Numbered from the stretch's first letter, positions 20,257 to 32,361 are shown. The stretch is 64,000 bases of DNA from Apiotrichum sp. Y4204 (GCA_025531455.1 JAMYHL010000041.1:310001-374000); one strand, 5' to 3'. Notes: generated from the sequence alone by a model not told the origin. Numbers and translations: made by a program.

Positions 20257-23200
20257 CTACAATCCTGATAAAGCAGCCTGCTCATCCATGTGGTCAATCT
20301 TGTTGAGTGTGGCCTGGGCGTCGGCCAGAATGCGTAACAGGCGTGCGCTCTTTGCAGCCTTGGTAGCTGGTGGGGTTTGTGATTCGTCGAGGCCACGCTT
20401 GGTGCCTTTGAGGATAGGCGTCGACTTTGGTGTTGACTTTGGCGTGGACTCCGGTGAGAAAGGTAACAGTGTTGCCGCCGCGCTTGCTAGCTCGATCTCG
20501 CGCCCAGCACCCGCAATGCCCTGGGCGGCAGCTGATAGATCCGCCTCGATAGAGGACACAATCTTGTCAGCCAGTTCGGCAGACGCGTGAGCAGGGTGTG
20601 GTGGGACCATCCACTGATCGAGGCGAAGGCATTGCGGGACGAGACTGCCAAAGAAGTACGACCCAATTGCCTCGAGTGTGCGGAGTATCGAAATAGGGCG
20701 GCCGCTGGCGGCGCTCTGCCTCAGCGGCCCGAGTACCAGTGCCACATCAGAAACATGGGCAAGAGGCGGTTCGGAGAGGAAGGCGGCAATTTCCTCTGCG
20801 ACAGCTTTGGCATCGTCGCGGGATGATGATGGGATGACAAGACGGGGCAACGCTGGAGGATCGTAAGTTGATTGGTCGCTCACGGGGAGACCTTCAACAG
20901 CGATGTCAATGGCCGTCTCGAGACGGTACAGCGGTGTCAGGGCGTAGGTCATGATGTCGGCTGCCAATGCCGGCGAGTTTGGGAATTGGCGGTGTATCTG
21001 CTGGGCGAGATGCAGGAGATTAAGCCATCCTGGCTCAAGGCGAGCAACAACATCTTATGGTCAGCTACAAACGCACGGGCAACCTCACCTCTCATGTGCA
21101 GCGCCACTTGAACCATGCGGGGGTCAGAGGGCACAAGTTCGCGAATCGTGAACTCAAATCGCTCGTCAAGGTCGTCCGCGTCCTCAAGGCTCAGAACGGA
21201 CACCCGATCAAACTCGGCGAGATGGTCGGCAATACGCAGGCGTTCCACGAGATCGTCGAACGGCTCATCGATCCATGTGACAAGCAACAGGGCCGGACGA
21301 TACCTTGAGCCCTGCTGGAAACGCCCCGAGATCGCCTCGAGACGATCAGCTGCGTCCTCGGCATTCAAAGCGCTTTTCGATGAGTTAACGGTTTCCAGCG
21401 GAGTCTCAAATATGACGAGACCAGTATCAGCGGACCCTGGGATATCGCCATGCACGTCGTCCACATTGGAAGTGAAGGTAACATGTCGATGTCGAAGGCT
21501 GTCGCCCTCAGAGGGTAGGAATTTGTCGGCCAGCCACGCGCGCGCCTCGGCTCCCACACCGGATCCCGCGTGCTCAGCAGTGAGAATGACAGTATTCCAA
21601 AGAGGTTCAGGATCGTCCTCAGTTGGGCGGACAACTGCCGCGACATGAGTTGCCAAAGATCGAAGGAAGGATGAATTCTCCCATAGCTTCTCCTTGTTCT
21701 TCTCCGTCTCGTGAAGGCCCAGAATTAACTCGACCTCATCCACTGGATCCTGGCGAGCGGAAGTGGAAGGGGCCATCGAGGTTATGGAGGCAGTCGACAT
21801 AGTACCGTTGGGAGCCAACGGCGTAGAAGGCAGCTGCAATGGACGATCAAACGAGGCTACCGACCGTCCCAGGCCCATGTTTTTGAGACGCGCATAGTTC
21901 GCGTCACGCTCGCGTTGGCGCTCCGCACGGTACTCCACGTTTTTGGCGGTCCAGGATCGCCAGTGAAGAGCAATCGAACGCACAAGCTCCCGGATATGAC
22001 GCTCCTGGTCGTAGACTCTCCGGGTAATGGTCTCGACGTGCTCTGCAATAAGAGCGTTGACGATGACTTGAGCAAATCGTGCCAACTCTTCCCGTCGCCG
22101 CACTTTCGATTCCTCGTATTGCTGTGCGGACTCAAATTGCCTGACCATTTTCATGAAGTCTGGCTCAGCAGAGCGGACCATTGCGTCAACGACTTCAGCA
22201 ATAAGTCTGTCGCGAAGGCGCGAAGGAACTATGCGCATCAAGTCACGATCGACCTTCATCCGCGGAGGCTCAGGTGGCGGTAGTGGGCGAGGTGGTGAGA
22301 CCTCTTTCGGAGTAGGCGTTTTGCTGGGTGTAGGAGCGGGCAGGGAGAATGTGGATGGGGGTGGAGGTTGCACACTGGTTGTCCCAGCAGCGGTCGTTGA
22401 AAGACCGAAAAAGCTGGGCATGGTGGAGGGAGCGCCCTGTGGTGTGGTTGATTGAGGTTTCGACGGCCCAGCCTCAGGAGGAGTGTCGAAAAACGATTTC
22501 CGCTTCATCAGCGATTCCGTGGTTTGAGCTTCATTCTTCTTCGACGTGATAGAGGGGAAAAACGAGGGGGGAGGGCCCTTGGGTGTCGTTGAAGGCTCAG
22601 GCTCGGACTTCTTCGGAGTCGTAGCCTTCATGAGCTCGGGTCCTGGCGGCTCCAGTGTCACAGGAGGAGGAGCTAGGGTTGCAGCTGACTTGGCAGCAGG
22701 AGTGGAAGCTGTGCCAACACCAGTGAGTGCAGAACCAGAGCCGAGTCCTGAAGAGAACGCCGATGCGGAGGACTTGCTAGTGGGAGGCGCGAAAGCACTC
22801 GTGGTGGAGCTCATCGGACCGAACGCGCTTGCGGAACCTCCTGGGCCAAACGCGCTTCGCGAGGTGGCAGTTGGTCCGAATGCACTAGCGGAAGAGCTAG
22901 AGGGCCCGAACGCGCTCGTCCCAGCTGGCTTGAAAGCTCCTCCAGTGAACGAAGGAGGTACAGCGTTGCTGATTCCATTTGTCACAGGAGCCTGAGGCAC
23001 GGAAGCCACAATAGGTTGAGGAGGTTGGACAACGGCAGAAGGCTTCCAAACAGATGGCGTAACGGGGGCCGCCGCGCCTCTGCCGTCAAGGGCAACCCCA
23101 CTCTTCCCATTGACAATATCGGCGTACGGTATGTCAGCCCTCTTGTCCGTAATGAACTTCCAGCGACGCGTATAGGGCGCGTCCTTGTTATCGTTGTACG

Positions 23201-24583
23201 GCGCTGCGAGGTTGATGAAAGCACCGACGGGCCCGCTGGCATCACGGTAGACGTTGATTCCAAATCGTTCCACGACCGCCACAGACTCGTCGTCGGGATT
23301 CTTCGATACTGGAACGACATCGTCCCACGCTGGTCCTTCAGTCTCTTGCTCTTCAGCGCCGAGAATGCTGTCGAGTGTTGGAAGAAGCAGCATGCGCCGT
23401 TCAATAATTTCTCCTGCTTCGTTGTACCGGATCGGGTCCTGACGGAGTCGAGGGTATGTTCGAGTAAGCGCACGGATTGCGCTGCGCCTCATTTCTCGGA
23501 GGCGGATCTCAACGAGACACGAGAACAGGAAGGGCACATGGGGCTGCTTCAGAAGACGTGTGAAACGGTTGATCAAGTTAAGACCAAGTTCGGCGTTGAG
23601 CTTGGAGCCTTCCTTCTGCGAGTCAAAGTTACGCTGGGCAGCCTGCTTGAACTGCCACGCGAGTTGGACAAGGGGATGATCGAGGATCACGGCAGGGAGC
23701 TCCGAGATCGGGATCGATACCGACTTCGAGTTGAGATCAAAGATCAGCATGTATGCGCGAAACTCCGGCTCGTTGGGGCATGGCATGTCCAGTCCAGACT
23801 CCTCCCGCCGATCGTTGTAATGCTGCCGAAGGGATGTGAAAGCGCGACCCAGCTCGGCCGAGTCGATGTGCATGTCCGAGTTGGACCCCGTCTCTTCCTG
23901 GAGCTCGCGCAGACACAAGATATGCCAACGGGCAATGCGCTCAAAACAGGAGATAGCCTCCTCGTGTCCCCACGACGACTGAATAGCGAATTCCTTGCGA
24001 ATGGCACGCGTACGATCACGGATAAAACCTGCACTGTAGCCGAGGGCACGCCGAGCTGTCGGAGGCGGGGGATTGATAGCGTTGGGGTTGGGTGGTGGCT
24101 GCATGGGGAGAATCTGCGTGAAAAGGTAGTCGAGCGAGCGAACCAGTGCTTGTGGCGTGCGCAAGTCGTTGGGCAGGATAGCTGCGGCGCCGTGACCTGC
24201 ACCGGCATCGGAACGCGTGTACGCGGCAACAGCCTTTGTATAGTCCATACGCCTGTCGGGAGTGGCCTCAAACGGGTGGATCTCCTTGGTGTACTCTCGG
24301 AAGTGCGCCTCATACTCCGTGCACATGCCTTCGCATTCGCCGCGCAGGTCGATGGCAGAGTCGAGCTTGGTCTTGCCCGAGGTTATCAAGCCCTGCTTGA
24401 GATACGCATCGCGAGCCTTGCTACGCATCGCGTCAAGCTGGGAGGGTCAGTCACATATGTCAGAGACCCTCATCCCACCTCCTTGTATCGGTTGCCAGGG
24501 AGCACATTGTTGAAGCGCGCCGCACGCGCCTGGAGGCGCTGCTGCTTGCGCAGCTCGTCATCGCCGTCTGGATCTCCTGACAT
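20257..24583 (-). CDS. SAC3: SAC3/GANP family mRNA export scaffold
   Basis: Three exons (24583-24479, 24437-21089, 21029-20257) give 1408 residues. The N-terminal SAC3/GANP domain starts GECEGMCTEYEAHFREY and runs through DLRTPQALVRSLDYL, CFERIARWHILCLRELQE and PHVPFLFSCLVEIRLREMRR; this is the scaffold of the TREX-2 complex, which docks at nuclear pores and couples transcription to mRNA export. The middle holds a low-complexity stretch with five SAFGP/SAFAP repeats resembling FG-nucleoporin sequence, then a Pro/Ser region, a helical segment with LRDRLIAEVVDAMVRS that may be the Cdc31/Sus1-binding region, and a C-terminal domain (LILGLHETEKNKEKLW onward). The second intron (59 nt) joins HMRG to WLNLLHLAQQIHRQF. 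The family is usually 1000-2000 residues, so the length fits. The C-terminal assignment is less certain than the N-terminal domain. Confidence 0.9.
22780..22935 (-). repeat. SAFGP peptide-coding repeat in SAC3
   Basis: Five near-identical units encoding SAFGP or SAFAP are spaced by about 5-10 codons inside the SAC3 gene. They resemble phenylalanine-glycine repeats of nucleoporins and may help docking to pores; this is inference. Confidence 0.7.
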
Positions 24584-25081
24584 CCTGGCGGAATATGCCA
24601 CGCGCTCCTATCTGCAGCGTTCAGCAGACGTAGCGCGTGAAGACGGATGCGGGAGACACGCGACGGCGGGATGTATGGTTGATTGTCGAGTGGGTTCAAT
24701 CTCGAGAAGATGTCGATGTTTGATCTTTTGTCTTCTTGGGACGCCGCGCGAGAGTCGGTGGTTGACGGTGGTGCTGGGCAAGTGTGGTCATCTCGACCGG
24801 CCTCCACTTTACACCAGTCGCATCCAGTTACAACACCACGTGCTGATTATAAGTTCGGAGCTCCTTCTTATTACCAGTCTGGTCCCGCTAATATCTTTGT
24901 CATTAGGACGTCAACCAGCTCGAAATGACTCACGTGACTTTTTTAATCTCCGGCTGTTGGCAGAGTCGGCGTTCTCCATCTCGCGCTTTCCCCAACCACG
25001 ACGACTAACCCTTTCCATCGCTCAGCCGAACCTCTTGATCGCATTGCACTCTCTACACTTTTACTCGAGCATACCAACACC
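24584..25081. other. Divergent promoter SAC3 / MPP alpha
   Basis: The 498 bases between two divergent start codons should hold both promoters. No coding content recognised. Confidence 0.45.
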
Positions 25082-26822
25082 ATGCGTCTTCCCTTGTTGT
25101 CCACTTCGGGAGCACTGCTTCGCCGCCGTGCCCCGCGAGCTGCCACTCTCGCACTTTCTCGTCAGGCGTCGACTTCAACAGTGGTGGGTGATCCTTTCCG
25201 ACGCGACTGTCAGGGTTGGTCACCAGCAGTCGCCGCCGACCAAAACGTCCAACTCTTCTCCCGAAGCGCTCGTCTAACACAACAGAGCTCAGATGTTGAG
25301 TCGCGCGTCACCACCCTGCCGAACAAGGTGCGGGTCGCCACTGAGACACTACCCGGCCACTTCCACGCGCTTGGCGTCTACGTTGATGCGGGCAGTCGAT
25401 ACGAGAGCCCCCTCACGAGCGGCTGCTCCCATCTGCTTGACCGGTTGGCGTTCAAGGTGAGTAACTTCTGTGTGTTGCTATGGAATGATTATTGTAATTT
25501 TTCTGACAGTTTAGAGCACGGACAAGCACACAGACGAGGAGATGACGACTTTGATCGACCAGCTCGGCTCGCAGATTTCATGTTCGTCCTCGCGCGAGAC
25601 CATCATGTACCAGTCGACCGTGTTCCCCCAGTCCCTCGAGCTCGCCATGTCTCTCCTCTCTTCCACCATCAACCATCCATTGCTCACCCCCGATGAACTC
25701 GAGGCCCAGAAGGCGGCGGCTGCGTACGAGATCCGCGAGATCTGGGCGAAACCGGAACTCATCCTTCCCGAGATTCTGCACACTGTTGCCTTCAAGGACA
25801 ACACACTCGGCATGCCGCTTTTGTGCCCTGAGAGCCAACTGGACGTAATCAACGAGGATGTCATCCGCCGCTTCATGCGTGACTGGTACCGCCCCGAGCG
25901 TATTGTCGTGGCCGGCGTCGGAATGCCGCATGAGCAGCTTGTCGAGTTGACAGACAAGTTCTTCGGCTCTTCAGCTGCGTCACCTTCTCTTGACATCCCC
26001 GGCTCCTCCCTCCGGGGTTCTGCCGCACAGCCTGCGGGGGCAAAGGGCTTTGCCACTGTCTCCAACGCGCCTACGGACGTTTCTCCCGACTTTGCCTCTC
26101 TCGCCTCGGCACGCGCTCTGTACACCGGTGGCGAACAGTACATCCTCAAGCCCGACGAGGAGTTTGTTCATCTCTACGTCGGATTTGAGGGTCTCGGTGT
26201 TCACGACCCGGACATCTACGCTCTCGCGACGCTGCAGACTCTCCTTGGTGGTGGTGGCTCGTTCTCGGCCGGTGGACCTGGAAAGGGCATGTACACCCGG
26301 TTGTACACTAATGTGCTCAACCGCTACCACGCCGTCGACTACTGCGCTGGCTTCCACCACTGCTACGCTGACAGCGGCCTGTTCGGCATCGCGATGAGCG
26401 TATACCCCCAGTTTGCGGGCAGTGCGGCCAACGTCATTTCTCACCAGCTTGACACGCTCACGCGGCCGCAAAAGGGCGGCATCACGAACATTGAGCTCTC
26501 GCGCGCCAAGAACATGCTCAAGAGCCAGCTTGTCATGGCCCTCGAGTCGCGCCTGACTGCAGTGGAGGACCTGGGCCGCCAGACCCAGATCCACGGCAAG
26601 AAGGTGCCCGTCGAGGAGATGTGCGCCAAAATTGACGCGCTCACCATCGAGGACCTGCACCGCACGGCAACGCGTGTGCTGCGCCCGTCGTCGCGCACCA
26701 CGCCGCTCAACTACGGCCTCGGATCAGGCGAGCCCACAATCGTCGCGCAGGGCCAGGTCGAGGCGCTCGGCGACGTCCGCGGCACGCTCCGCGCTTGGGG
26801 TCTCGGCCGCCAGAACTTTTAA
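25082..26822 (+). CDS. MAS2: Mitochondrial processing peptidase alpha subunit
   Basis: Three exons (25082-25183, 25286-25456, 25515-26822) give 526 residues. An Arg/Ala/Leu-rich matrix-targeting presequence (RLPLLSTSGALLRRRAPRAA) precedes an M16-family fold. The alpha subunit is recognised by SHLLDRLAFKST, where the beta subunit would have the HxxEH zinc site, and by the Gly-rich substrate-binding loop TLLGGGGSFSAGGPGKGMYT. It pairs with MPP beta in the matrix to remove import presequences. Intron 1 has a good branch site (TCTAAC) and acceptor but is 102 nt, a multiple of three, and free of stops in frame, so retention would insert 34 residues near the presequence. The protein ends GLGRQNF. 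Confidence 0.94.
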
Positions 26823-27230
26823 TCCATCCCATCTACTGTAGTAGACTCGACGTAGATTTCTCATACCATCCAGCGTGGTAGTCCCAGCCGTCGCAATAAG
26901 GCGGCTGGCTACCCGTGTTGTACGCACTCGCACTATGCACTCTTCTACATCATGGCAACATACAAGCACTAGCGAAGTCACCATACGCTCAGAGCGCGGC
27001 ACGGAAAGGTATAGAACAAGGATGTGTGGACAGACATGCATTTTCAGAGTGGCGTCTGTGATCGGATCTGCACACAATCACACAAGCCACACATGCCTCT
27101 CACCGGAACTTACCATCCGTCCTGCGCGCCGCCTGCGCCCCGGTTTCCATCATCGAATCATTTCGTCATTTTCGGACTGTCCGACCATGCGCACACTTTC
27201 TCGGTTCGGCTCTCGGCGTACCACTCCTCC
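26823..27230. other. Intergenic, 3' flank of MPP alpha
   Basis: About 400 bases between the MPP alpha stop codon and the tRNA-Arg terminator. No gene seen. Confidence 0.4.
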
Positions 27231-27235
27231 AAAAA
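27231..27235 (-). terminator. RNA polymerase III terminator of tRNA-Arg
   Basis: Five T on the minus strand, 24 bases beyond the tRNA 3' end. Confidence 0.55.
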
Positions 27236-27259
27236 GCTCCAGCGCCGACGCTGAGCTGC

Positions 27260-27356
27260 AACCACGTAAGGGGATCGAACCCTTGATCTTGCCCTCCTTC
27301 GGACGTTGATGTCCAGTAAGTAGGAAAGGCACGCCGTACCACTTGGCCAACGCGGC
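27260..27356 (-). tRNA. tRNA-Arg (anticodon CCU), 25-nt intron
   Basis: On the minus strand the acceptor GCCGCGT pairs with ACGTGGT (two G-U pairs), the D arm is GCCAAGTGGTACGGC, the anticodon stem TGCCT pairs with GGGCA, the variable loop is AGATC and the T arm AAGGG-TTCGATC-CCCTT is perfect. The anticodon loop TTCCTA is followed by 25 extra bases and then A, giving mature loop TTCCTAA with anticodon CCU. The intron sits one base 3' of the anticodon, as expected. The intron can pair partly with itself (GGAC/GTCC). The isotype is inferred from the anticodon and the similarity of the D arm to yeast tRNA-Arg(CCU). Confidence 0.8.
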
Positions 27357-30300
27357 GATGCAGATCGGTTTCGGAGACGTCGGACGAATGAGGAAGACAG
27401 ACAAGCACGGGAAAGCCGCGGCGTTGCGGAGTGAAGGGCCGAGGCGGAGAGTCTGCCACCACTGTCAAGTGGGGCTGCGCCGAGAAATGATAGAGTCAAT
27501 AAAGTGAGAGATGAATAGCAATGCTAAGAAGGAGGATGGAGCAATGCTGAGATCTTGGAGAAGACGAATGATGGACAATGCCATGATCGCCATGACTCAA
27601 TGCGGCGGATCGCCAGATCGAGATTCATGCGCCGCCGCCCCATCACGCCTGTACGGCCTGTACGCCAGTGCCACACGGGGGCGCAGTCCACTCACCTCTG
27701 CTCAGCTGATTCTGAGCAACGCCCTCGACATTCGAGCTGATCGACACGAGGACCACGCCACAGGTGCCAAGTCCCGGTCGGAGAACTGAAGTAATGAAGC
27801 GTTGAAACAGGTTGGGCGTTGCGTCGCCTCGGAGGAGATCGTATCTCGACAACGAGAAGCGTTGGAACTCGTCATCACTTGTGCTCGCGCGACTTCTCTA
27901 GGGACTTGCATCTCTTGTGCACATGTCCACCGTTCCCTGCACGGAGCCCCGCTCACCCGTGTCCAAGTCATCTGGGAAGCTGGGAAGCTGCGCGGTTTGG
28001 AAGCCACACCGGATACCTTCGCCAGAAGCGCCATCCAGTCCGACACGGCCGACGACGTCCACTCCCTCCTCACTCCACAGCGACGTCCATGCGCCCCGCG
28101 CACCCCGGGACCCCGCGCCACGGCCTGTGCGTCGGCCGGTACGGCCGGCGTGGGTGCGAAGGTTTCCGCCACGTCTAGTAATACGGTCTGGAGTTATCGC
28201 GGGGTTGAGTGACTACCTCTCGCGCCACAATCGCATCGACGCCCAGAGTGATCACCACGACACAACCTGTGCCACCACAAATCTGCCAAAGTACCACCAT
28301 CCCACAACGCTGTGCGTCTGGTGCGCATGAAGTCACTCGGTACGCAATGCCTAGCATGTCCAGCCCAACCACGTTCACAATGACGCAGAACGTTCACTTC
28401 ATTCAGCTTCACTTCAAGCGAGCTAGCGAGATCGCCGAGGGCCGAGGGGCAAGGGGCGGCACACGAGACGGCAAAGGATCGTCATGACGTGTCCCTCGCG
28501 GAATGTTGGGAGCTTGTTGGTGCCCGTGGGCTTGGTTGGCCGCTCCGCCGCTGCCCGGCTGCAGTGTGGGGGTGTGGGCAAAAGACAAGTGTCAATTTGG
28601 TTTTCGACGCACGCTATCTGGTATTCTTCCGCCCACATCTGTTATCGCGCTAGTCGTGCCTCGGGTTCTGGTGGCAGATGATCGGCCAACTGGTCTTTTG
28701 TGTAGATCACCTGTCTTAGTTGCTCGAGGCGCAAACAACGTGCAACCAGCTAGCTCCTAGCCAAGCCCGCGCTGTCAGTGGGGTGTGAAGAGTTGCAGAC
28801 GGCGCTCAGACAAGCCCAGAGGCCCAGAATGCAGAATGCACATGGTATCACAGGGAAGACTTTGTCGTTGTAGGTGCTGTTGACTCGGGACCAAGCGAGC
28901 GCGACGCGGGGCTTGGTGAAAGCCGGCTTCTGAGTGACACTGCGGACCCAAGCGCCAGATACCGGGCCATTGTCACCATGCTCCCCACCTCCTTCACCAG
29001 GCCCCTCAACGCTGTCAAGATGTCGTCTTGAGAGCTTAGGAACGTGCTCTTCACAGCTTGACGCGACCCATTCCGACTGCCGAGCGCGGTTCCGTGAACA
29101 TGTTCACCTGACCAATGACTGCCGAACCGTTGTGGGCTCTCTTCTCATGATCTCACGCATGCATCTCGGTGCCCAAGGGCCATTGGCGTATGCCAAGAAC
29201 GACAACCGTGAGGTACACGACAAACTGTGAGGCCTGAGTGGTGTAGCTGAGCTAGTTGCCCGAGGCCTGGGACGCCATCGAATGTGTGGTTGCCCGATGC
29301 CATGCCAACTCGTGGAGAGCGTAGCTGCTAGTCGGAATGAAACACCCGTACGCCAGCGGGGCCCGACGGGGATGCCTGGGGAAGGTGGTGGATGCGGCAC
29401 CGGGGCAGAGGGATCGGAAGTCGACTATTAACGCCCAGCCCAGGGACAGCTCTCCTTTTTTGTGGGGAAACGTTATTTGGGTGATCCCACAGTGCCACAG
29501 TCCCTCCAGGCCTCCTGGCCTGCAGCCCAGGCCCACTACACCGAGTCCCCCCTTCCTCAAAGTGACCGACCCCGCGATCGGCCTTCAGGGTGGGTGGCCA
29601 CAGCGGGACAACACACTGTGCACTGCGCGGTGGAGTGCCGTCGGCTGACTGCGACAATGACATGGTTACTTTGCATCAGTAGTCGATCAGTGCCACAACA
29701 ACAGTCGTTTGCCGCTGTGCACCGCGCACACCCCGACAAATGCAATGTCATGAATAGAATGGAATGATGTAGAGGCGAGACGAGGGGGCTCGCTTCCGTC
29801 CTCGTTGAGGGGTTGTTGCTCGCAAGCTTTGAACGCGCCACAGCGCTTGCGTTTGCTCTGCGCAGAGTTGCGCACAAGGTGGTGCTTGCATTGCTCTGGA
29901 GCTCTGGAGCTCTTTGTCACACATGTAGCACGCTGCACATGCTGCACCTCGCGGCTAGCCATCATAAACCGCAACACCCATTCCATGGGCATGATCGCCT
30001 GCCATCACCATTGCCATAAAGCTATTTACTCCTCCCCGTCCGTCGTCTTGCCATTTCCCATCTGTGAATCTCTGCATTCCACACACCTCACCCACCACCA
30101 CGAAAAACCGCGCACAGCGTCGAGGCTTGCAACTCGCCACTGCCCCCCTGCGCCCCTGCCCACACAGCAAAAGTCACTGCCCGTCCACCGCACCACCACG
30201 CGCTTTGCGTGTCCCCTCCCCCCCCCCCCTTCCCCACCTTACCGTTGTAGTTATTGCTGTTGATCGACGACAAGTTTTCACCACCACCGCATCCGCCATC

Positions 30301-30483
30301 CTTCTTGATTCTTAATCAGCTGTCGGAACTCCTCGGCACTGTCAGCACAGACAACCCCCACTCTCGTCACAACCTGAACGCCTGCGACGGCCGTCATCGT
30401 CGTACAAAAACATCCAACCTGAACTCGTCGTGCACCCCAACTTAAGCACGACTTTCTTCCCTCTTCCCTTTCATTGCCTCATC
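27357..30483. other. 3.1 kb region without a recognised gene
   Basis: Both strands carry only short or low-complexity frames with no recognisable domain. The right-hand 400 bases are increasingly CA/CT-rich and contain a C-run (about 30220-30231), looking like the promoter and leader of the small gene that follows. No tRNA, repeat array or transposon signature was seen. A poorly conserved spliced gene or a noncoding RNA cannot be ruled out. Confidence 0.4.
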
Positions 30484-31047
30484 ATGCACCCGTCTCCCGC
30501 CCTCGTACCCCGCCTGTCGGCCCTCGTCCGTGCCAAGGTCAGGCCACCACCCGTTCGTCTCTCTATTGAGGTGAGTCACCAACAGAATACAAGTGTCGCG
30601 GACTGGAGACGGTGACTGTGGTGCAGACCATCGACTGCACCGACGTCGAAAGCAATTGAAGAGTCGCCGGGAGACATCATCCCAGTCGATTGTTTTGGCA
30701 CTACCGATGGCCATCAACGACGGTTGAGCCACTCTCTCCATGCACTGCCTCCACTCTCCCTGCCAACATTCTTCAAAGTCCGCGACTCTCCCCCCACATT
30801 CAATGACCGTAACTGACATCAGCACGCCGAGACTCATGCTCCCATGGCCGTCGTGCGCGATCGTACAGGTGCCGCCGCCACTGCCTACCCCCACCGTTCC
30901 ACCCACCCACACCCACTCAGCCCGCACACGCACGCCAACCACCCATTCCGCCAGCCCCGCAAGTACCTCTTCTTCACAACAGACCGCCGTACAGAGCCGC
31001 TGCCGGCGCCAATGATCAGCTGGAACGACCACCTGAGTATGGTCTAA
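30484..31047 (+). CDS. Small uncharacterised protein, possibly mitochondrial
   Basis: I do not recognise the family. Two exons (30484-30570 and 30823-31047) join in phase 0 across a 252-nt intron (donor GTGAGT, acceptor TAACTGACATCAG) to give 103 residues. The N-terminus (HPSPALVPRLSALVRAKVR) is Arg-rich with no acidic residue, like a mitochondrial presequence. The middle is His/Pro-rich and the C-terminus RKYLFFTTDRRTEPLPAP then ISWNDHLSMV looks like a constrained, folded motif rather than random translation. The preceding pyrimidine-rich leader fits a real promoter. No neighbour suggests a function. Only comparison with related yeasts or transcripts can tell whether it is real. Confidence 0.4.
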
Positions 31048-31595
31048 GCCAGGTCTCGCGACGGTGAGGAGCACAACCTGTTGAGCCACAACCAGGCGGA
31101 GCGCAAGCAAACAAGCGCACCACTCTGCTACACCCGTACACCCGCCACCATCAATTTTCCCCTGTCCGCTTTTCCGCGGCCCGCATCCCTCACTGTGGCT
31201 CCACTCATAATCATCCTGCACCGCATGCCGACAATACGGCGAGAAGAAAACCATATGGACACGAGAAGAAGAAGTCAAGCCCCAACCTGTTGTGAATACA
31301 TTTGAATCCTAGTCTTTTACCAGCGCGTATGATACCCGTTACTCTCCCGACGAGTAGCTGCACATCGTAGTTACACAATGATACATGTTGTGCTAATCAC
31401 GGCTTCTGCGACTACTGTACTCGTAATTGTGAACATCTGCCTACGCGTCTAATCGTCTCAAATTGTCTGCTGATCTTGTCGCCCGGTCCGTTTCTGGACG
31501 GCCGGGTGATGCCGCATAATGGGATGTGAAGCTCCCGGTGGCATCTGGTGCCTGTTGGATGCTGTCGGAGTGTGAAGTGTGGCAACAATAGACGC
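31048..31595. other. Convergent intergenic region
   Basis: The 548 bases lie between the ends of the small plus-strand gene and the NC2 alpha gene. Both 3' UTRs are expected; nothing else was seen. Confidence 0.4.
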
Positions 31596-32361
31596 CTAGT
31601 AGTCGTCGTAGTTGTCGTCCTCATAGTCGTCAAACATGCCCTTGCCGTCCTCGCCGCTGCCCTGGCCCGCTGAGTCACGCTTCCACGTGCCGATCGCTGG
31701 CAGCGATCCCGGCGGTGGCACAACCTCCTTCTTGGCCTCCTCGATCTTTGCAGCCGCACCGCGGCGACGGGGCGTCGGCGCGCTGCCATCTGCGGTGCTC
31801 GCCTTGCGGCGCGACGCTGCCGGCTTCTCCTGCGGGTCGGGGATGCCCTCGACCATCTCGCGAAGGAAGTCGAACTGGTCAGACTTGTCGATCATCGCCT
31901 TCCTGTTATTGTCAGCTCCGAAAGGATCACATGGCTGTTCGCCGCCTGGCAGGACAATGCGACTTACAGGTGATACGGGACCATCTTGCGCGAGCCGCGC
32001 TCCCGCGTCTCCTTTGCGGTCTCATCTATCAAGAGCTGGAGGAAGCACTCGAGCGACTTGGCTGTAGTGCGTCAGTTACCGTAGGTATGATGCCCAGCTG
32101 GTGCGCCCGCATGTACGCGCCATCCACGCACAGATCATAACTGGCGTCGCAGACGCGAGCTTTCCGACCTCCTCGTCCATCTGCATAATCTTCTTTATCC
32201 TCGCCTGCGGTGTCAGTCGCTGTCTTCTCGGGGGGCCGGGGTACGCACGACGGGGAACTGAGTGTCAGCAGAGAACAGAGGGAAGGCAACGGTGTGCGGT
32301 GACCGCGCAGATTGCTACTCACCCGCGACGTCTTGGAGCGCTTGGTGAGTTTGGGCGGCAT
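31596..32361 (-). CDS. BUR6: NC2 alpha (DRAP1/Bur6), with a 9-nt microexon
   Basis: Five exons (32361-32323, 32257-32249, 32204-32132, 32061-31968, 31902-31596) give 173 residues. The histone fold reads FPVARIKKIMQMDEEVGK, then MISKSLECFLQLLIDETA, then KMVPYHLKAMIDKSDQFDFL, which is the conserved core of the alpha subunit of Negative Cofactor 2. With NC2 beta (Dr1) it binds TBP on DNA and represses or redistributes Pol II initiation. The conserved Phe-Pro before ARIKK is supplied by a 9-nt exon encoding only FPV, flanked by a CTCAG acceptor and a GTGCGT donor; without it the first exon would run directly into ARIKK. The C-terminus is a basic linker (SRRKAST, TPRRRGAAAK) and an acidic Asp/Tyr tail (FDDYEDDNYDDY). 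Confidence 0.92.

Noticed and set aside
23016..25277. A 753-codon plus-strand frame opposite SAC3
   Set aside because: It overlaps well-supported SAC3 coding sequence in antisense and runs through the start of the MPP alpha gene; no domain is recognisable.
27702..28172. A 156-codon minus-strand frame in the 27-30 kb gap
   Set aside because: No ATG-led start with conserved content, no recognisable domain, and composition resembling shifted GC-rich noncoding DNA.
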